Assembly: GCF_025486315.1 (NCBI RefSeq)
Contig: NZ_JAOOPY010000002.1
Span: forward strand, 361,501-425,500
From: Variovorax sp. N23
GTDB lineage: Bacteria; Pseudomonadota; Gammaproteobacteria; Burkholderiales; Burkholderiaceae_C
DNA: 64,000 bases
Direction: 5' to 3'
In this document: positions 56,500 to 64,000 of the stretch, piece by piece
Layout: every line of letters begins with the position of its first letter
Numbering within the stretch: the stretch's first letter is position 1
The notes under the pieces: generated by a model
What the model was told of the DNA's origin: nothing
Databases searched by the model: none
What the model saw: the letters and a program-made list of their open reading frames with translations, nothing else
Program-made: the position numbers and the translations under genes

Positions 56500-59228
56500 A
56501 TGCACGCGTCCAGAACGCCGTTACCGGCCGCCTGTCTCTGCGTCCGCCGCAGGCGGAGTCCTTGGCAAAGCTTGTGCGCGCTCTCGAAGCCGCGCCGAGC
56601 ATGCTCGGCCATGGCCAAGACGTACCCGCCATCCTCGCCACCTTGAAAGCTGAGTTCCCGACGCTGGAGGACTTTGAACGCGAGTTCCCCTCGCTGTGCT
56701 TTTCGCTAGCGACAGGCGTCGGCAAGACGCGTCTGATGGGCGCGTTCATCGCGTACCTGCACCTGGCGCATGGCATCAATAACTTCTTCGTGCTGGCACC
56801 GAACCTGACGATCTACAACAAGCTGATTGCCGACTTCACGCGCAACACGCCCAAGTACGTCTTCAAGGGGGTCGCCGAATTTGCCCAGCAACCGCCCTTG
56901 ATCATCACAGGCGACAACTATGACCAGACGGGCACTGTGGTTCAAGACCAGACCATGGGCTTTGCGCATGACGTGCGCATCAACATCTTCAACATCTCCA
57001 AGATCAACTCCGAGGTTCGCGGTGGCAAAGAGCCTCGTATCAAGCGGATGAAGGAGGTGCTGGGGGACAGCTACTTCAACCACCTGGCCGGCTTGGACGA
57101 TCTCGTGCTGCTGATGGACGAGTCGCACCGCTACCGCGCCAGTGCTGGGGTACGCTCCATCAATGAGCTGAAGCCGCTGTTTGGCCTTGAGGTGACGGCC
57201 ACGCCGTTTGTGGAATCCACGCGTGGTCCCGTGCCCTTCAAGAACGTGGTCATGGACTACCCACTGGCCCGGGCGATGGAAGACGGCTTCGTCAAAGAGC
57301 CTGCGGCTGTGACTCAGCGCAACTTCGACGCCAAGGCCCACTCGGCGGAAGAGATCGAAAAAATCAAGCTGGAGGATGGCGTCCGCCTGCACGAAACAAC
57401 CAAGGTCGAGCTGCTGACTTATGCCCGAGAGAACGGCGTGAAGGTGGTCAAGCCTTTCATGCTCGTGATCGCGCGGGATACCACGCACGCCTCACAGCTC
57501 AAGACACTGATCGAGTCTTCGGCCTTCTATGAGGGGCGCTACGCGGGCAAGGTGATCCAAGTGGACTCCAGCCGCACTGGGGCCGAAGAAGAGGAGATGA
57601 TCGCCAAGCTGCTTGCGGTGGAAAGCGTGGATGAGCCCACCGAGATCGTCATTCACGTCAACATGCTCAAAGAGGGCTGGGACGTGACGAACCTCTACAC
57701 CATTGTGCCGCTGCGGGCGGCCAACGCGCGCACGCTGGTCGAGCAGTCCATCGGTCGCGGCCTGCGTCTTCCCTATGGCAAACGCACAGGTGTCGCGGCG
57801 GTGGACCGACTGAATATCGTGGCGCACGACAAATTCCAAGAGATCATCGATGAGGCCAACCGTGGCGACTCGCCGATACGGCTGAAGCAGGTGATCCTTG
57901 AGGCCCCGAGTGCCGATGACAAGAAGGTGAGCGTGCAGGTTGGATCGGGTGCGATGACGCGCCTTGGGCTCACCGACGCGCCGACCATTGCCACCAATCC
58001 TGCCGGTGCGGGGGCAACACCGGCCGCTACGCCTGCGCCGGTGTTTACCACGGAGCGCGAGCGCCACGCCGCGCGTGTGGTAATGGACGTGATTGGAAAG
58101 TACGAGGTCAAGCGCGACCTCGTGCCGACCAGCAATGCGTTGCTCACCCCAGAGGTGCAGTCAGCCATCCTGGCTGAAGTGACTGAGCGGCTGAAGCCGG
58201 CCCAAGGTGACTTACTGGCTGGCACGGATGATGGAGCACCTGCACTTGATTTGTCGGCAGTGGTGTCCAAGACCACCGAGATTGTGGTCCAGCAAACCAT
58301 CGACATTCCGCGAATAGCGGTGGTACCCACGGGTGAGGTCACTACCGGCTTCCGACCGTTCAAGCTGGGCTCGTTGCCTAACTTCCAGCCGGGTCAAAGC
58401 GAGATCGTCGGTCAAGAGCTGCGCACGAACCATCAGTTCACGATGAGCCGGGAAGCTGGCATCAGGGAGCAGCGCTTCGAGGACTACATCGTCAAGAAGC
58501 TGATCGACTTTGACGACATCGACTACTTCACGCAGGCGGAACTGCTCTATGACTTGGCGAGCCAGGCCGTTGCCCACTACAAGGCGCAGAACTATTCCGA
58601 GAACGAACTGCACGAAGTGTTTGACACCTACGGCGCGGAGCTGGCCCGGCTGATTCGCGCCGAGATGATGGCCCACTTCTGGGAAGAGGCCACCGAGTAC
58701 GAGGTGCAGGTGAGCCGAGGCTTCACGGAACTTAAGCCGTGCAACTACACGGCTGTGGCCGGGCAAACGGCACATCACTACCGTGAGACCCTGACCGAGC
58801 TGGGCAAGATCAAGCAGATGCTGTTTGGTGGTTTCTCCCGCTGCCTGTACCCGCTGCAAAAATTTGACTCGGACACCGAGCGGCGCTTTGCGGTCATCCT
58901 GGAACGCGACGCCTTGAAATGGTTCAAGCCCGCCAAGGGGCAGTTCCAGATTTATTACAAGCTTGGCAGCGAACAGCCGGAGTACATCCCTGACTTCGTG
59001 GCAGAAACAGACTCGGCCATCTTCATGGTGGAAACAAAGGCGAGAGTCGATACGAATACTCAAGAGGTTCAGGCCAAGGCTACTGCCGCTTCTCGCTGGT
59101 GCAAGCACGCTTCGGATCACGCAGCAACTGTCGGCGCCGCGCCGTGGCGGTACTTACTAGTTCCGCACGATGAGATCGCCGAATCAAAGCGGCTCACTGA
59201 CTTTTTGCGCTTCCAAGTGAAGATCTGA
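56496..59228 (+). CDS. type III restriction endonuclease subunit (Res)
   Basis: A 910-residue SF2 helicase-nuclease. Walker A ATGVGKT (72-78), DESH box (208-211), and motif VI EQSIGRGLRLPYGKR are present. The C-terminal nuclease domain has YIPDFVAETDSAIFMVETKAR with Asp833 and Glu846-x-Lys848, a complete PD-(D/E)XK site. With Mod it would scan from unmodified asymmetric sites and cut DNA. Its length is typical for Res. It overlaps mod and is followed by the GIY-YIG gene after 2 bp. All catalytic motifs look intact, so the R-M pair is probably active. Confidence 0.93.
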   Translation: MNARVQNAVTGRLSLRPPQAESLAKLVRALEAAPSMLGHGQDVPAILATLKAEFPTLEDFEREFPSLCFSLATGVGKTRLMGAFIAYLHLAHGINNFFVLAPNLTIYNKLIADFTRNTPKYVFKGVAEFAQQPPLIITGDNYDQTGTVVQDQTMGFAHDVRINIFNISKINSEVRGGKEPRIKRMKEVLGDSYFNHLAGLDDLVLLMDESHRYRASAGVRSINELKPLFGLEVTATPFVESTRGPVPFKNVVMDYPLARAMEDGFVKEPAAVTQRNFDAKAHSAEEIEKIKLEDGVRLHETTKVELLTYARENGVKVVKPFMLVIARDTTHASQLKTLIESSAFYEGRYAGKVIQVDSSRTGAEEEEMIAKLLAVESVDEPTEIVIHVNMLKEGWDVTNLYTIVPLRAANARTLVEQSIGRGLRLPYGKRTGVAAVDRLNIVAHDKFQEIIDEANRGDSPIRLKQVILEAPSADDKKVSVQVGSGAMTRLGLTDAPTIATNPAGAGATPAATPAPVFTTERERHAARVVMDVIGKYEVKRDLVPTSNALLTPEVQSAILAEVTERLKPAQGDLLAGTDDGAPALDLSAVVSKTTEIVVQQTIDIPRIAVVPTGEVTTGFRPFKLGSLPNFQPGQSEIVGQELRTNHQFTMSREAGIREQRFEDYIVKKLIDFDDIDYFTQAELLYDLASQAVAHYKAQNYSENELHEVFDTYGAELARLIRAEMMAHFWEEATEYEVQVSRGFTELKPCNYTAVAGQTAHHYRETLTELGKIKQMLFGGFSRCLYPLQKFDSDTERRFAVILERDALKWFKPAKGQFQIYYKLGSEQPEYIPDFVAETDSAIFMVETKARVDTNTQEVQAKATAASRWCKHASDHAATVGAAPWRYLLVPHDEIAESKRLTDFLRFQVKI

Positions 59229-59230
59229 GT

Positions 59231-60130
59231 GTGATACCGATGCAACCTTTTTCCATCACACTTTTCGCAACCACTGGCGATCCCGAAGGCATCCGGCACC
59301 TAGACAAGTCGAACTGGTCCGGCTACGGAGTCGTCTTCAACAGGGAGCTGTTCCATCTGTTGAAACAGGAGCCGGGCTTCTTCCAAGCCGGTATCTACAT
59401 CCTCGTGGGCAATGCTGCTGAAGAGACAATTTACATTGGCGAAGCTGATCCTATCGGTGACCGCTTGAAGAATCACGTCTCAAACAAAGAGGGTTGGGTG
59501 TGGGGCGTCTACTTCTTCGATCGTAATCACAAGATCGGCAAGACGGAAGTTCAGTACCTGGAATCGGCATTGGTTGCACTGGCCAAAAAGCATGACCGGG
59601 CCATTCTTCTGAACAGGAACAACCCGACTGCGCCGACGATGGCCCCAGCAGCGAAGGCAACGGCCCAAGCATTTCTGGCTGATATGTTGTTGATTCTGCC
59701 GATGCTTGGAATCAATGCGTTCACACCGCTCAAGCAGGACGACCTTAGCGATCAGGTGCAGCCTGTCGGTTCAGAGATCGATAAGTTTGACACGATCGTT
59801 GTTCCGGCACGCGAGGAAGGGTTCAAGCAACGCTTCTTGAACGAGCACTGCTGGTTTGCCGTTCGGATCAATGTAAAGCAAATCTCGAAGCTGAAGTTCA
59901 TCGCGGCCTATCAGGTAGCCCCCGTTGCCGCCATCACGCACATCGCCGAGATCGACGCTATCGTTCCGTACAACGATACGGGTAAGTACATGATCAAGTT
60001 CAAAGGGTCGGCAACTCCGATCGTCCCGATCCCTCGCCCGGAGAGCAGCGAGGTAAATATGCAGTCGTCGCGTTATGCACTGCGGGAGAAGTTGCTGGCG
60101 GCGAAGAATCTGGATCAGGTGTGGGCGTGA
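59231..60130 (+). CDS. GIY-YIG nuclease-like protein (gene 7)
   Basis: A 299-residue protein with a GIY-YIG domain near residues 50-130: AGIYILVG, TIYIGEADPIGDRLKNH (YIG plus catalytic-type Arg78) and QYLESALV (Glu). The C-terminal half is unlike anything I recognise (FKQRFLNEHCWFAVRINVKQ, YMIKFKGSATPIVPI). This layout, GIY-YIG plus a C-terminal module, recalls DUF4357-type proteins beside R-M systems. GTG 59231 is used; ATG 59240 is the alternative. It ends the operon. The gap from here to MobC is non-coding. Confidence 0.85.
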   Translation: MIPMQPFSITLFATTGDPEGIRHLDKSNWSGYGVVFNRELFHLLKQEPGFFQAGIYILVGNAAEETIYIGEADPIGDRLKNHVSNKEGWVWGVYFFDRNHKIGKTEVQYLESALVALAKKHDRAILLNRNNPTAPTMAPAAKATAQAFLADMLLILPMLGINAFTPLKQDDLSDQVQPVGSEIDKFDTIVVPAREEGFKQRFLNEHCWFAVRINVKQISKLKFIAAYQVAPVAAITHIAEIDAIVPYNDTGKYMIKFKGSATPIVPIPRPESSEVNMQSSRYALREKLLAAKNLDQVWA

Positions 60131-60345
60131 AATTTTCGCATCATCACCAATGCCAACAATCAGCGCAGGTCCGTTCAAGCAAGTGAGGGGAATCGCCCTA
60201 TGGAAGAGTGGAGTGGATGCGGTTCGGGGGAAAAATGAGAACAGTTTCTGGTGAGGCTGAAACTGCATGGGTTCATAGGTAGGACGGTGGCGAGGCAGGA
60301 CGGTAGCAGGTAATCTGCGCAGGGAAGGTTGGGGAGTGAAAGTGC

Positions 60346-60377
60346 GAAATCACTTGGCCAGCCTGGACAGGTTGGAC
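60346..60377 (+). repeat. 32-bp direct repeat, right copy
   Basis: Partner of 42073-42104 (30/32 identical). It lies in the non-coding region after the defence operon and is followed by a CTCAATT ... AATTGAG inverted repeat (about 60,376-60,401). Confidence 0.8.
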
Positions 60378-60599
60378 TCAATTTTTCTTCTCAACAATTG
60401 AGCCGTGCCAGTCATCCTCAGATCATGCCATTGGTCGGAATCAGTTCACCGGCTCTTGTATTCCCGTCCGAATCTGCTTGAATGAAATCAGGGAGTGAGA
60501 GAAAACGAAAGAGGAAGCAAGGTCAACATTTCCGCCGAAGGCGAACATGTCCTTGATGGGGGGTTCCCCGCCCATGCCCCTGTCGTCTCCACCCCCGCT

Positions 60600-60620
60600 G
60601 GCGCTCCAATAGTGCGCCGG
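60600..60620 (+). other. possible oriT nic region
   Basis: GGCGC (60600-60604) and GCGCC (60614-60618) form an inverted repeat around TCCAATAGT, and the AATAGTGCGCC part resembles the AGTGCGCC core of nic sites in RSF1010-type oriTs. It lies 38 bp before mobC, where an oriT is expected. A resemblance only; the nicked base is unknown. Confidence 0.35.
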
Positions 60621-60655
60621 TACGGCACATAACAACAAGAAGAAAGGACGCCGCC

Positions 60656-61102
60656 ATGAACGACAACATCATCACCACCGCTGACCATCACGAGGTCGCC
60701 GAGAACATCATCAAGCAACAGCCCGGACAAGCTGGACACGATGGACAGCAACATCTGCGCACCCGCCGCGTGGAAACCAGAGTCTCGCCCGACGAGCACG
60801 CCACCATCTGCGCCCGTGCCTTGTCGCAGGGCTTCGGCAGTGTCGCGCAGTATGTTCGCCAGCAAGCAGTCCATGGCAGTGATGCCGACTCACCGTCGAG
60901 CAGTCAGCACATCCTGTTGGCCTGCCAGGCCGAACTGAACGACATCGCGGGCCATGTGAACCAGATCGCCCGTCACCTCACCGAAGGCGAGCCGCTGGAC
61001 GAGGAAATGCTGATGGTCATGATGCAGGTGTTGGACCTTGCCGAAGAAAACCTGAAGCGCATCACGAAGGAGAGCACTGCGGCAACTGCGGAGGCGGCGT
61101 GA
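60656..61102 (+). CDS. MobC-like relaxosome accessory protein
   Basis: A 148-residue protein. The region TRRVETRVSPDEHATICARALSQGFGSVAQYVRQQAV fits the MobC ribbon-helix-helix type DNA-binding start, and the helical C-terminal HVNQIARHLTEGE is the family motif (QxNxIARxxN-like). It would bind oriT and help the relaxase nick it. An AGAAAGGA site precedes ATG 60656. Its stop overlaps the relaxase start as GTGA. Confidence 0.85.
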   Translation: MNDNIITTADHHEVAENIIKQQPGQAGHDGQQHLRTRRVETRVSPDEHATICARALSQGFGSVAQYVRQQAVHGSDADSPSSSQHILLACQAELNDIAGHVNQIARHLTEGEPLDEEMLMVMMQVLDLAEENLKRITKESTAATAEAA

Positions 61103-62478
61103 TCGTCCGCATCTTCAAATCAGGCACTTCCAATGGCGAAGCGCCGGTGAACTATCTGCTCAGCATGAAGGACCATGCCGGCCAGCCTCGCGATGTCGCG
61201 CCCGAGGTATTGGAAGGTCATCCCGCCACGACCATTTCGGTCATCAACGCCATCCAGCGCAAGCACCGTTATGTGTCCGGCGTGCTGGCATTCCGGGACG
61301 ATGAGAAGCCGACCCGTGCGCAGATGTATGAGGTGATCGACTCGTTCAAGAAGGCCGTGGCGCCGGGCCTGTCTGACCGTCAGTTCAACAGCCTTTTCGT
61401 GCTGCACAGAGAGAAGGGGAACGATGAAATCCACTTCGTTGTGCCGATGGTGGAGTTTGCCAGCGGTCGCGGAAAACGCCTCAATGTGCATCCGCCCGGT
61501 GCTCGCAATCTCGCCCTGTACGAAGCCTTCACCCAGGTGACGAACCACGAGCTGGGCTATGGACAGGTTGTGCCCGATACGATGCGCGCCGCCATTTCGG
61601 TGACTGACCGGAAGCTACCCAGCAGCAAGGGCAAACGGCGCTCTACCCATCTCATTCAACAGGAAATCGTCCAGGCGGTCCAGGCCGGCCAAGTGAATAA
61701 CAGGAAAGAGTTGGTGCAGTGGTTGGATGACGCACTCGGCGTGACGGTCACACGGCAAGGACAGGACTACCTCTCGGTCAAGATGCCCGGCGCGACGAAG
61801 GCGATGCGGCTTCGCGGCCCGTTGTTTGAAGCCGGCACCGACTACCGTTCCTTGAATCCGCCAAAGAGCGGGAAGCCCGGCACCGTCATGCTGACCGTGC
61901 CCGAATATCAAAAAGCCCTGGCCAGCCTGGACACCCTGGTCAGCGAGAGGCGAGCCTTCAACATCAAGGCTTACCTGACCCCTCGCACGTTCCCAAGAAC
62001 CCAAGGCGCCGGCAGCGCCTCAGCAACGCTGAAACCTGCCAACTTCACAAGAGCAACAACAAAGGAGAAACCCATGCCCATCAAGAAGACACCCCACACC
62101 GAACGCATCGTGGAAGACGCGATGACCACCGCCAAGCAGGCAGACGACGAACATGTCAAGAAGCCGGTGATCGCGAGCACCGAACAGGCGACCCAGCGCA
62201 TGAAGGCCATGCGCGACAGTGGAACGACGGTCTCCACACCGAAGCCGTCCACGGCGATGGACACGATCAACAGCATTCAGGCAGCCATCGGTGCCTTGCA
62301 GCAGTCCATCAATGCCGCCGTAGCCGACATGGCGAATGCGACGACACCGGACGAAGCGAAGAAGGCTCAACAGCGATTGATGGCACTCATGGAACAGATG
62401 GCGCGGCTGGAGCAGCAGTTGCAGGATGCGAAGGTAAGGCAGATCAACGAGGCGCCGGTGATGAAGCTGAAGGTGTGA
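61099..62478 (+). CDS. MobA-type relaxase
   Basis: A 459-residue relaxase starting at a GTG overlapping mobC. The LHREKGNDEIHFVVP segment carries His103, Glu110 and His112, matching the H-E-N metal site of ColE1-type MobA with His in place of Asn. The N-terminal nicking domain ends by about residue 300; a helical, charged C-terminus with LMEQMARLEQQLQDAKVRQ follows. It would nick oriT and lead the strand during conjugative mobilization by a helper. No type IV secretion genes are present in the window, so the element is mobilizable rather than self-transmissible as far as seen. An in-frame internal start at 62,074 is noted separately. Confidence 0.85.
   Translation: MIVRIFKSGTSNGEAPVNYLLSMKDHAGQPRDVAPEVLEGHPATTISVINAIQRKHRYVSGVLAFRDDEKPTRAQMYEVIDSFKKAVAPGLSDRQFNSLFVLHREKGNDEIHFVVPMVEFASGRGKRLNVHPPGARNLALYEAFTQVTNHELGYGQVVPDTMRAAISVTDRKLPSSKGKRRSTHLIQQEIVQAVQAGQVNNRKELVQWLDDALGVTVTRQGQDYLSVKMPGATKAMRLRGPLFEAGTDYRSLNPPKSGKPGTVMLTVPEYQKALASLDTLVSERRAFNIKAYLTPRTFPRTQGAGSASATLKPANFTRATTKEKPMPIKKTPHTERIVEDAMTTAKQADDEHVKKPVIASTEQATQRMKAMRDSGTTVSTPKPSTAMDTINSIQAAIGALQQSINAAVADMANATTPDEAKKAQQRLMALMEQMARLEQQLQDAKVRQINEAPVMKLKV
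62061..62478 (+). other. internal in-frame translation start within the relaxase gene
   Basis: AAAGGAG at 62061-62067 stands 6 bp before an in-frame ATG at 62074 (Met326, MPIKKTPHTERIVEDAM). It would give a separate 134-residue helical protein equal to the relaxase C-terminus. The site is stronger than that of the full-length GTG start. RSF1010 uses a comparable nested arrangement within its mob region. Confidence 0.5.
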
Positions 62479-62587
62479 TACGACAGGGGCTCAGCATTCG
62501 TCCACTGGGAACGCTGCGAGCGGACGGGGCTGCCGCTGGGTGTTTGTCCACGGTGGACAGATCACCTGAACATCGCCGGGCAGCGTC

Positions 62588-63538
62588 TCACATTTCGTGG
62601 GGCCGCAGTCCCATGGAGGACGCGATCGGGTACCAAATATCTTGCCACCGAACATAGGCCAAATCAGTACCGGCGAACGCAGTTTCGTGATTGCCCTTGC
62701 GTAGCAGTTTCCCATTCGGGAGCTGCTTGCGGGACTGCACACCGATCGTGCCTTTAGTTAGTTCCTTCGGGAGAACTGAGCGCAGCGGAGTCACATAAAC
62801 GGGATCATCTGCCACAAGGTAGTACTCGTCGAACAGGTGAGAAAAGCTCTGAAGATGCTCGCCAAGGTCCAGTGAGTAGATCAATCCGGGCATTACGTTC
62901 AATCGCACCTCACCCTTCTCGTATTCCTTGACATAACCATCCAGTGCTTCCAACTCGCTCAAATCTTCGGGCGAACAGAAGATGAAGGCCGCAATGAACG
63001 ACTTCTCGTGCAGCCATTGAACGGCGTGCGGAATGAATTCATCCAAAGGTGTAAGTACCAGAGCCCTGCCAGGATGTAAGTCCCGGTAGAAATGGTGCGC
63101 GCTTAACATCTCGCGTCTTAGGAACGGGTAGTCGATGTACAGCACCCGATGCTTCAACGGGCTTCGCTGTATTCGTTCTCTGTAGATGGTGCGAACTTCG
63201 GAGACGCATTGTTGGGCATCCCTATGAATTTCCCGTCCTGTGAATCTTATAACTGTGTATCCGGCCCGGGAGAGATATCGTTGACGAACCGCATCTTTCT
63301 CCAGTTGGTCTCTGGTCGAGTGATACTCATGTCCATCAAGTTCGACGACCAGTCGCGCATCCTTGAACAAGAAATCCACCCTGTACCGACTGTGTTTCTC
63401 CGGATCGCCAAACCAGTGCTCTGCTTGGATTGCATCCGCCAAGTCCTCAAGATTTTTTGCGAACACTTCCTCAATGTGGGACGGCCCTCGGTCTCGGTAC
63501 CAGGACGGTGGCTCTTTTGGTTGGCCGGGGTACTTCAT
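62588..63538 (-). CDS. DUF559-type nuclease-like protein
   Basis: A 316-residue protein. The N-terminal 110 residues are a DUF559/Vsr-like domain: SRYRVDFLFKDARLVVELDGHEYH with Asp55 and Glu67-x-Asp69, followed by AGYTVIRFTGREIHRD. The remaining about 200 residues (LKHRVLYIDYPFLRREMLSAHHFYRD...) are not recognised. DUF559 proteins are PD-(D/E)XK superfamily members found on mobile elements, possibly nicking enzymes. It faces the relaxase gene with 109 bp between the stops. It is a further nuclease-like gene in the accessory region. Confidence 0.8.
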   Translation of the reverse strand: MKYPGQPKEPPSWYRDRGPSHIEEVFAKNLEDLADAIQAEHWFGDPEKHSRYRVDFLFKDARLVVELDGHEYHSTRDQLEKDAVRQRYLSRAGYTVIRFTGREIHRDAQQCVSEVRTIYRERIQRSPLKHRVLYIDYPFLRREMLSAHHFYRDLHPGRALVLTPLDEFIPHAVQWLHEKSFIAAFIFCSPEDLSELEALDGYVKEYEKGEVRLNVMPGLIYSLDLGEHLQSFSHLFDEYYLVADDPVYVTPLRSVLPKELTKGTIGVQSRKQLPNGKLLRKGNHETAFAGTDLAYVRWQDIWYPIASSMGLRPHEM

Positions 63539-63731
63539 ATGCGTACGTTAATTTGAAGGTGAGCGGGCGGCGAAGCTGTGCGTCCGACTGGGAGCCAAAC
63601 GCTACAACCGCCGCTTGCCTTGATGCTGCAATCAAGACGTCGGCTTCCTGAATAGCAATGACGCGATGAGTCGACGTTGGTGCGAGCAGACGATGAATAG
63701 CCTACTGCTTCAAGCCGGTTCTCGTCGTTCG

Positions 63732-63977
63732 TTACGGCAGTTTGCTCTTGTTTTTCTTCGTGGGTTTGTCTAGGTCCGTGAAGAATTCCGATGGCTGGAT
63801 GCCGAGCGCGTTGACGATTTTCAGGATATTGACCAGCGCCAGATTGTGCTCGCCTCGTTCAATGCCGCCCATGTAGCTGCGGTCAATCCCGCAGGCATCG
63901 CCAAAGCCTTCCTGAGAGTAACCCAGCTCCTTGCGACGGCGCCGCACGGCCTCGCCGAAAGCAACCAGTTCGGGCAC
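63732..63977 (-). CDS. XRE-family transcriptional regulator (5' end uncertain)
   Basis: An 81-residue helix-turn-helix protein: FGEAVRRRRKELGYSQEGFGDACGIDRSYMGGIERGEHN is a classic XRE/Cro domain, followed by LALVNILKIVNALGIQPSEFF. Size and sequence resemble controller (C) proteins of restriction-modification systems. GTG 63977 is the last possible start in view; the frame is still open to the window edge, so the gene may be longer. It is divergent from whatever lies beyond. Confidence 0.82.
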   Translation of the reverse strand: MPELVAFGEAVRRRRKELGYSQEGFGDACGIDRSYMGGIERGEHNLALVNILKIVNALGIQPSEFFTDLDKPTKKNKSKLP

Positions 63978-64000
63978 CTTCGGTTTGTCTAGGGAGACGG

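Larger units (their letters stand above)
60131..60655. other. 525-bp non-coding region upstream of mobC
   Basis: No supportable gene. It holds the right direct repeat, the CTCAATT/AATTGAG inverted repeat, a G-run/C-run hairpin near 60,556-60,573 and the possible nic region at 60,600-60,620. The purine-rich part at 60,180-60,340 has no feature I can name. Confidence 0.55.

Noticed and set aside
44907..60130. Reading the operon as class 1 DISARM because of the SNF2 helicase and an adenine methyltransferase
   Set aside because: No DrmA, DrmB (DUF1998) or DrmC (PLD) homologue is present, and the methylase is clearly a type III Mod with an adjacent Res.
44907..60130. BREX or Mza identity
   Set aside because: PglZ, BrxC/PglY and PglX for BREX, and the Z1 ATPase for Mza, are missing; only AIPR and a GHKL ATPase are shared with Mza.

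Overview
The window looks like a chromosomal segment of a high-GC betaproteobacterium of the Burkholderiales, most like the Comamonadaceae (Variovorax/Acidovorax type). The reasons are a SAH riboswitch in front of ahcY followed by tlyA and metF, the rplM-rpsI-erpA order, a Gram-negative porin of the beta-proteobacterial type, and strong third-position GC bias. No rRNA, tRNA, CRISPR array or complete insertion sequence was found.

Positions 1 to about 35,970 are ordinary core genome. From left to right: a GtrA/glycosyltransferase/polytopic mannosyltransferase-like surface-glycan unit next to prfC; a methyl-cycle unit (SAH riboswitch, ahcY, tlyA-type rRNA methylase, metF, then an rlpA-like gene); rlmJ; a porin; the rplM-rpsI ribosomal operon and erpA with clear terminators; an MFS exporter; anmK and an M23 peptidase (cell wall); tyrS; an OmpA-like lipoprotein with a FecR-domain partner; a CDF transporter with dtd; ybeY-phoH; ruvA; then a seven-gene minus-strand lipid-metabolism operon resembling E. 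coli ynbABCD, extended by a PlsC-like acyltransferase, a small membrane protein and kup; ruvB; a DmeF-like metal exporter; and an LpxH-like phosphatase coupled to an MGDG-synthase-like glycosyltransferase.

From about 36,000 to the end is accessory DNA of lower and uneven GC, best read as part of an integrative mobilizable element. Its parts are an unknown HEPN-motif protein with an internal repeat, a YegP-like protein, a replication module (two MKKTNR-starting small proteins, a D5/P4-type SF3 helicase, two small coupled genes), a VapD-like RNase, a RadC-like JAB protein, an excisionase-type HTH protein, the defence operon, MobC and a MobA-type relaxase with a possible oriT, a DUF559 nuclease-like protein and an XRE regulator. 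No integrase or attachment site is inside the window, so the right boundary lies beyond it.

The main attraction is a tightly packed seven-gene plus-strand operon at 44,907-60,130: a SNF2-family helicase, a PHP plus SMC-like ATPase (TrlF/Ppl type), an AIPR protein with an N-terminal PD-(D/E)XK-like motif, a GHKL ATPase with a C-terminal PD-(D/E)XK-like motif, a type III DNA methyltransferase (Mod), its Res helicase-nuclease, and a GIY-YIG nuclease. Each family is separately linked to phage defence or DNA processing. I cannot match this combination to a named multi-gene system, and it lacks the hallmark genes of DISARM, BREX and Mza. A 32-bp direct repeat (30/32 identical) lies on each side of the 42.1-60.35 kb interval that contains the operon.
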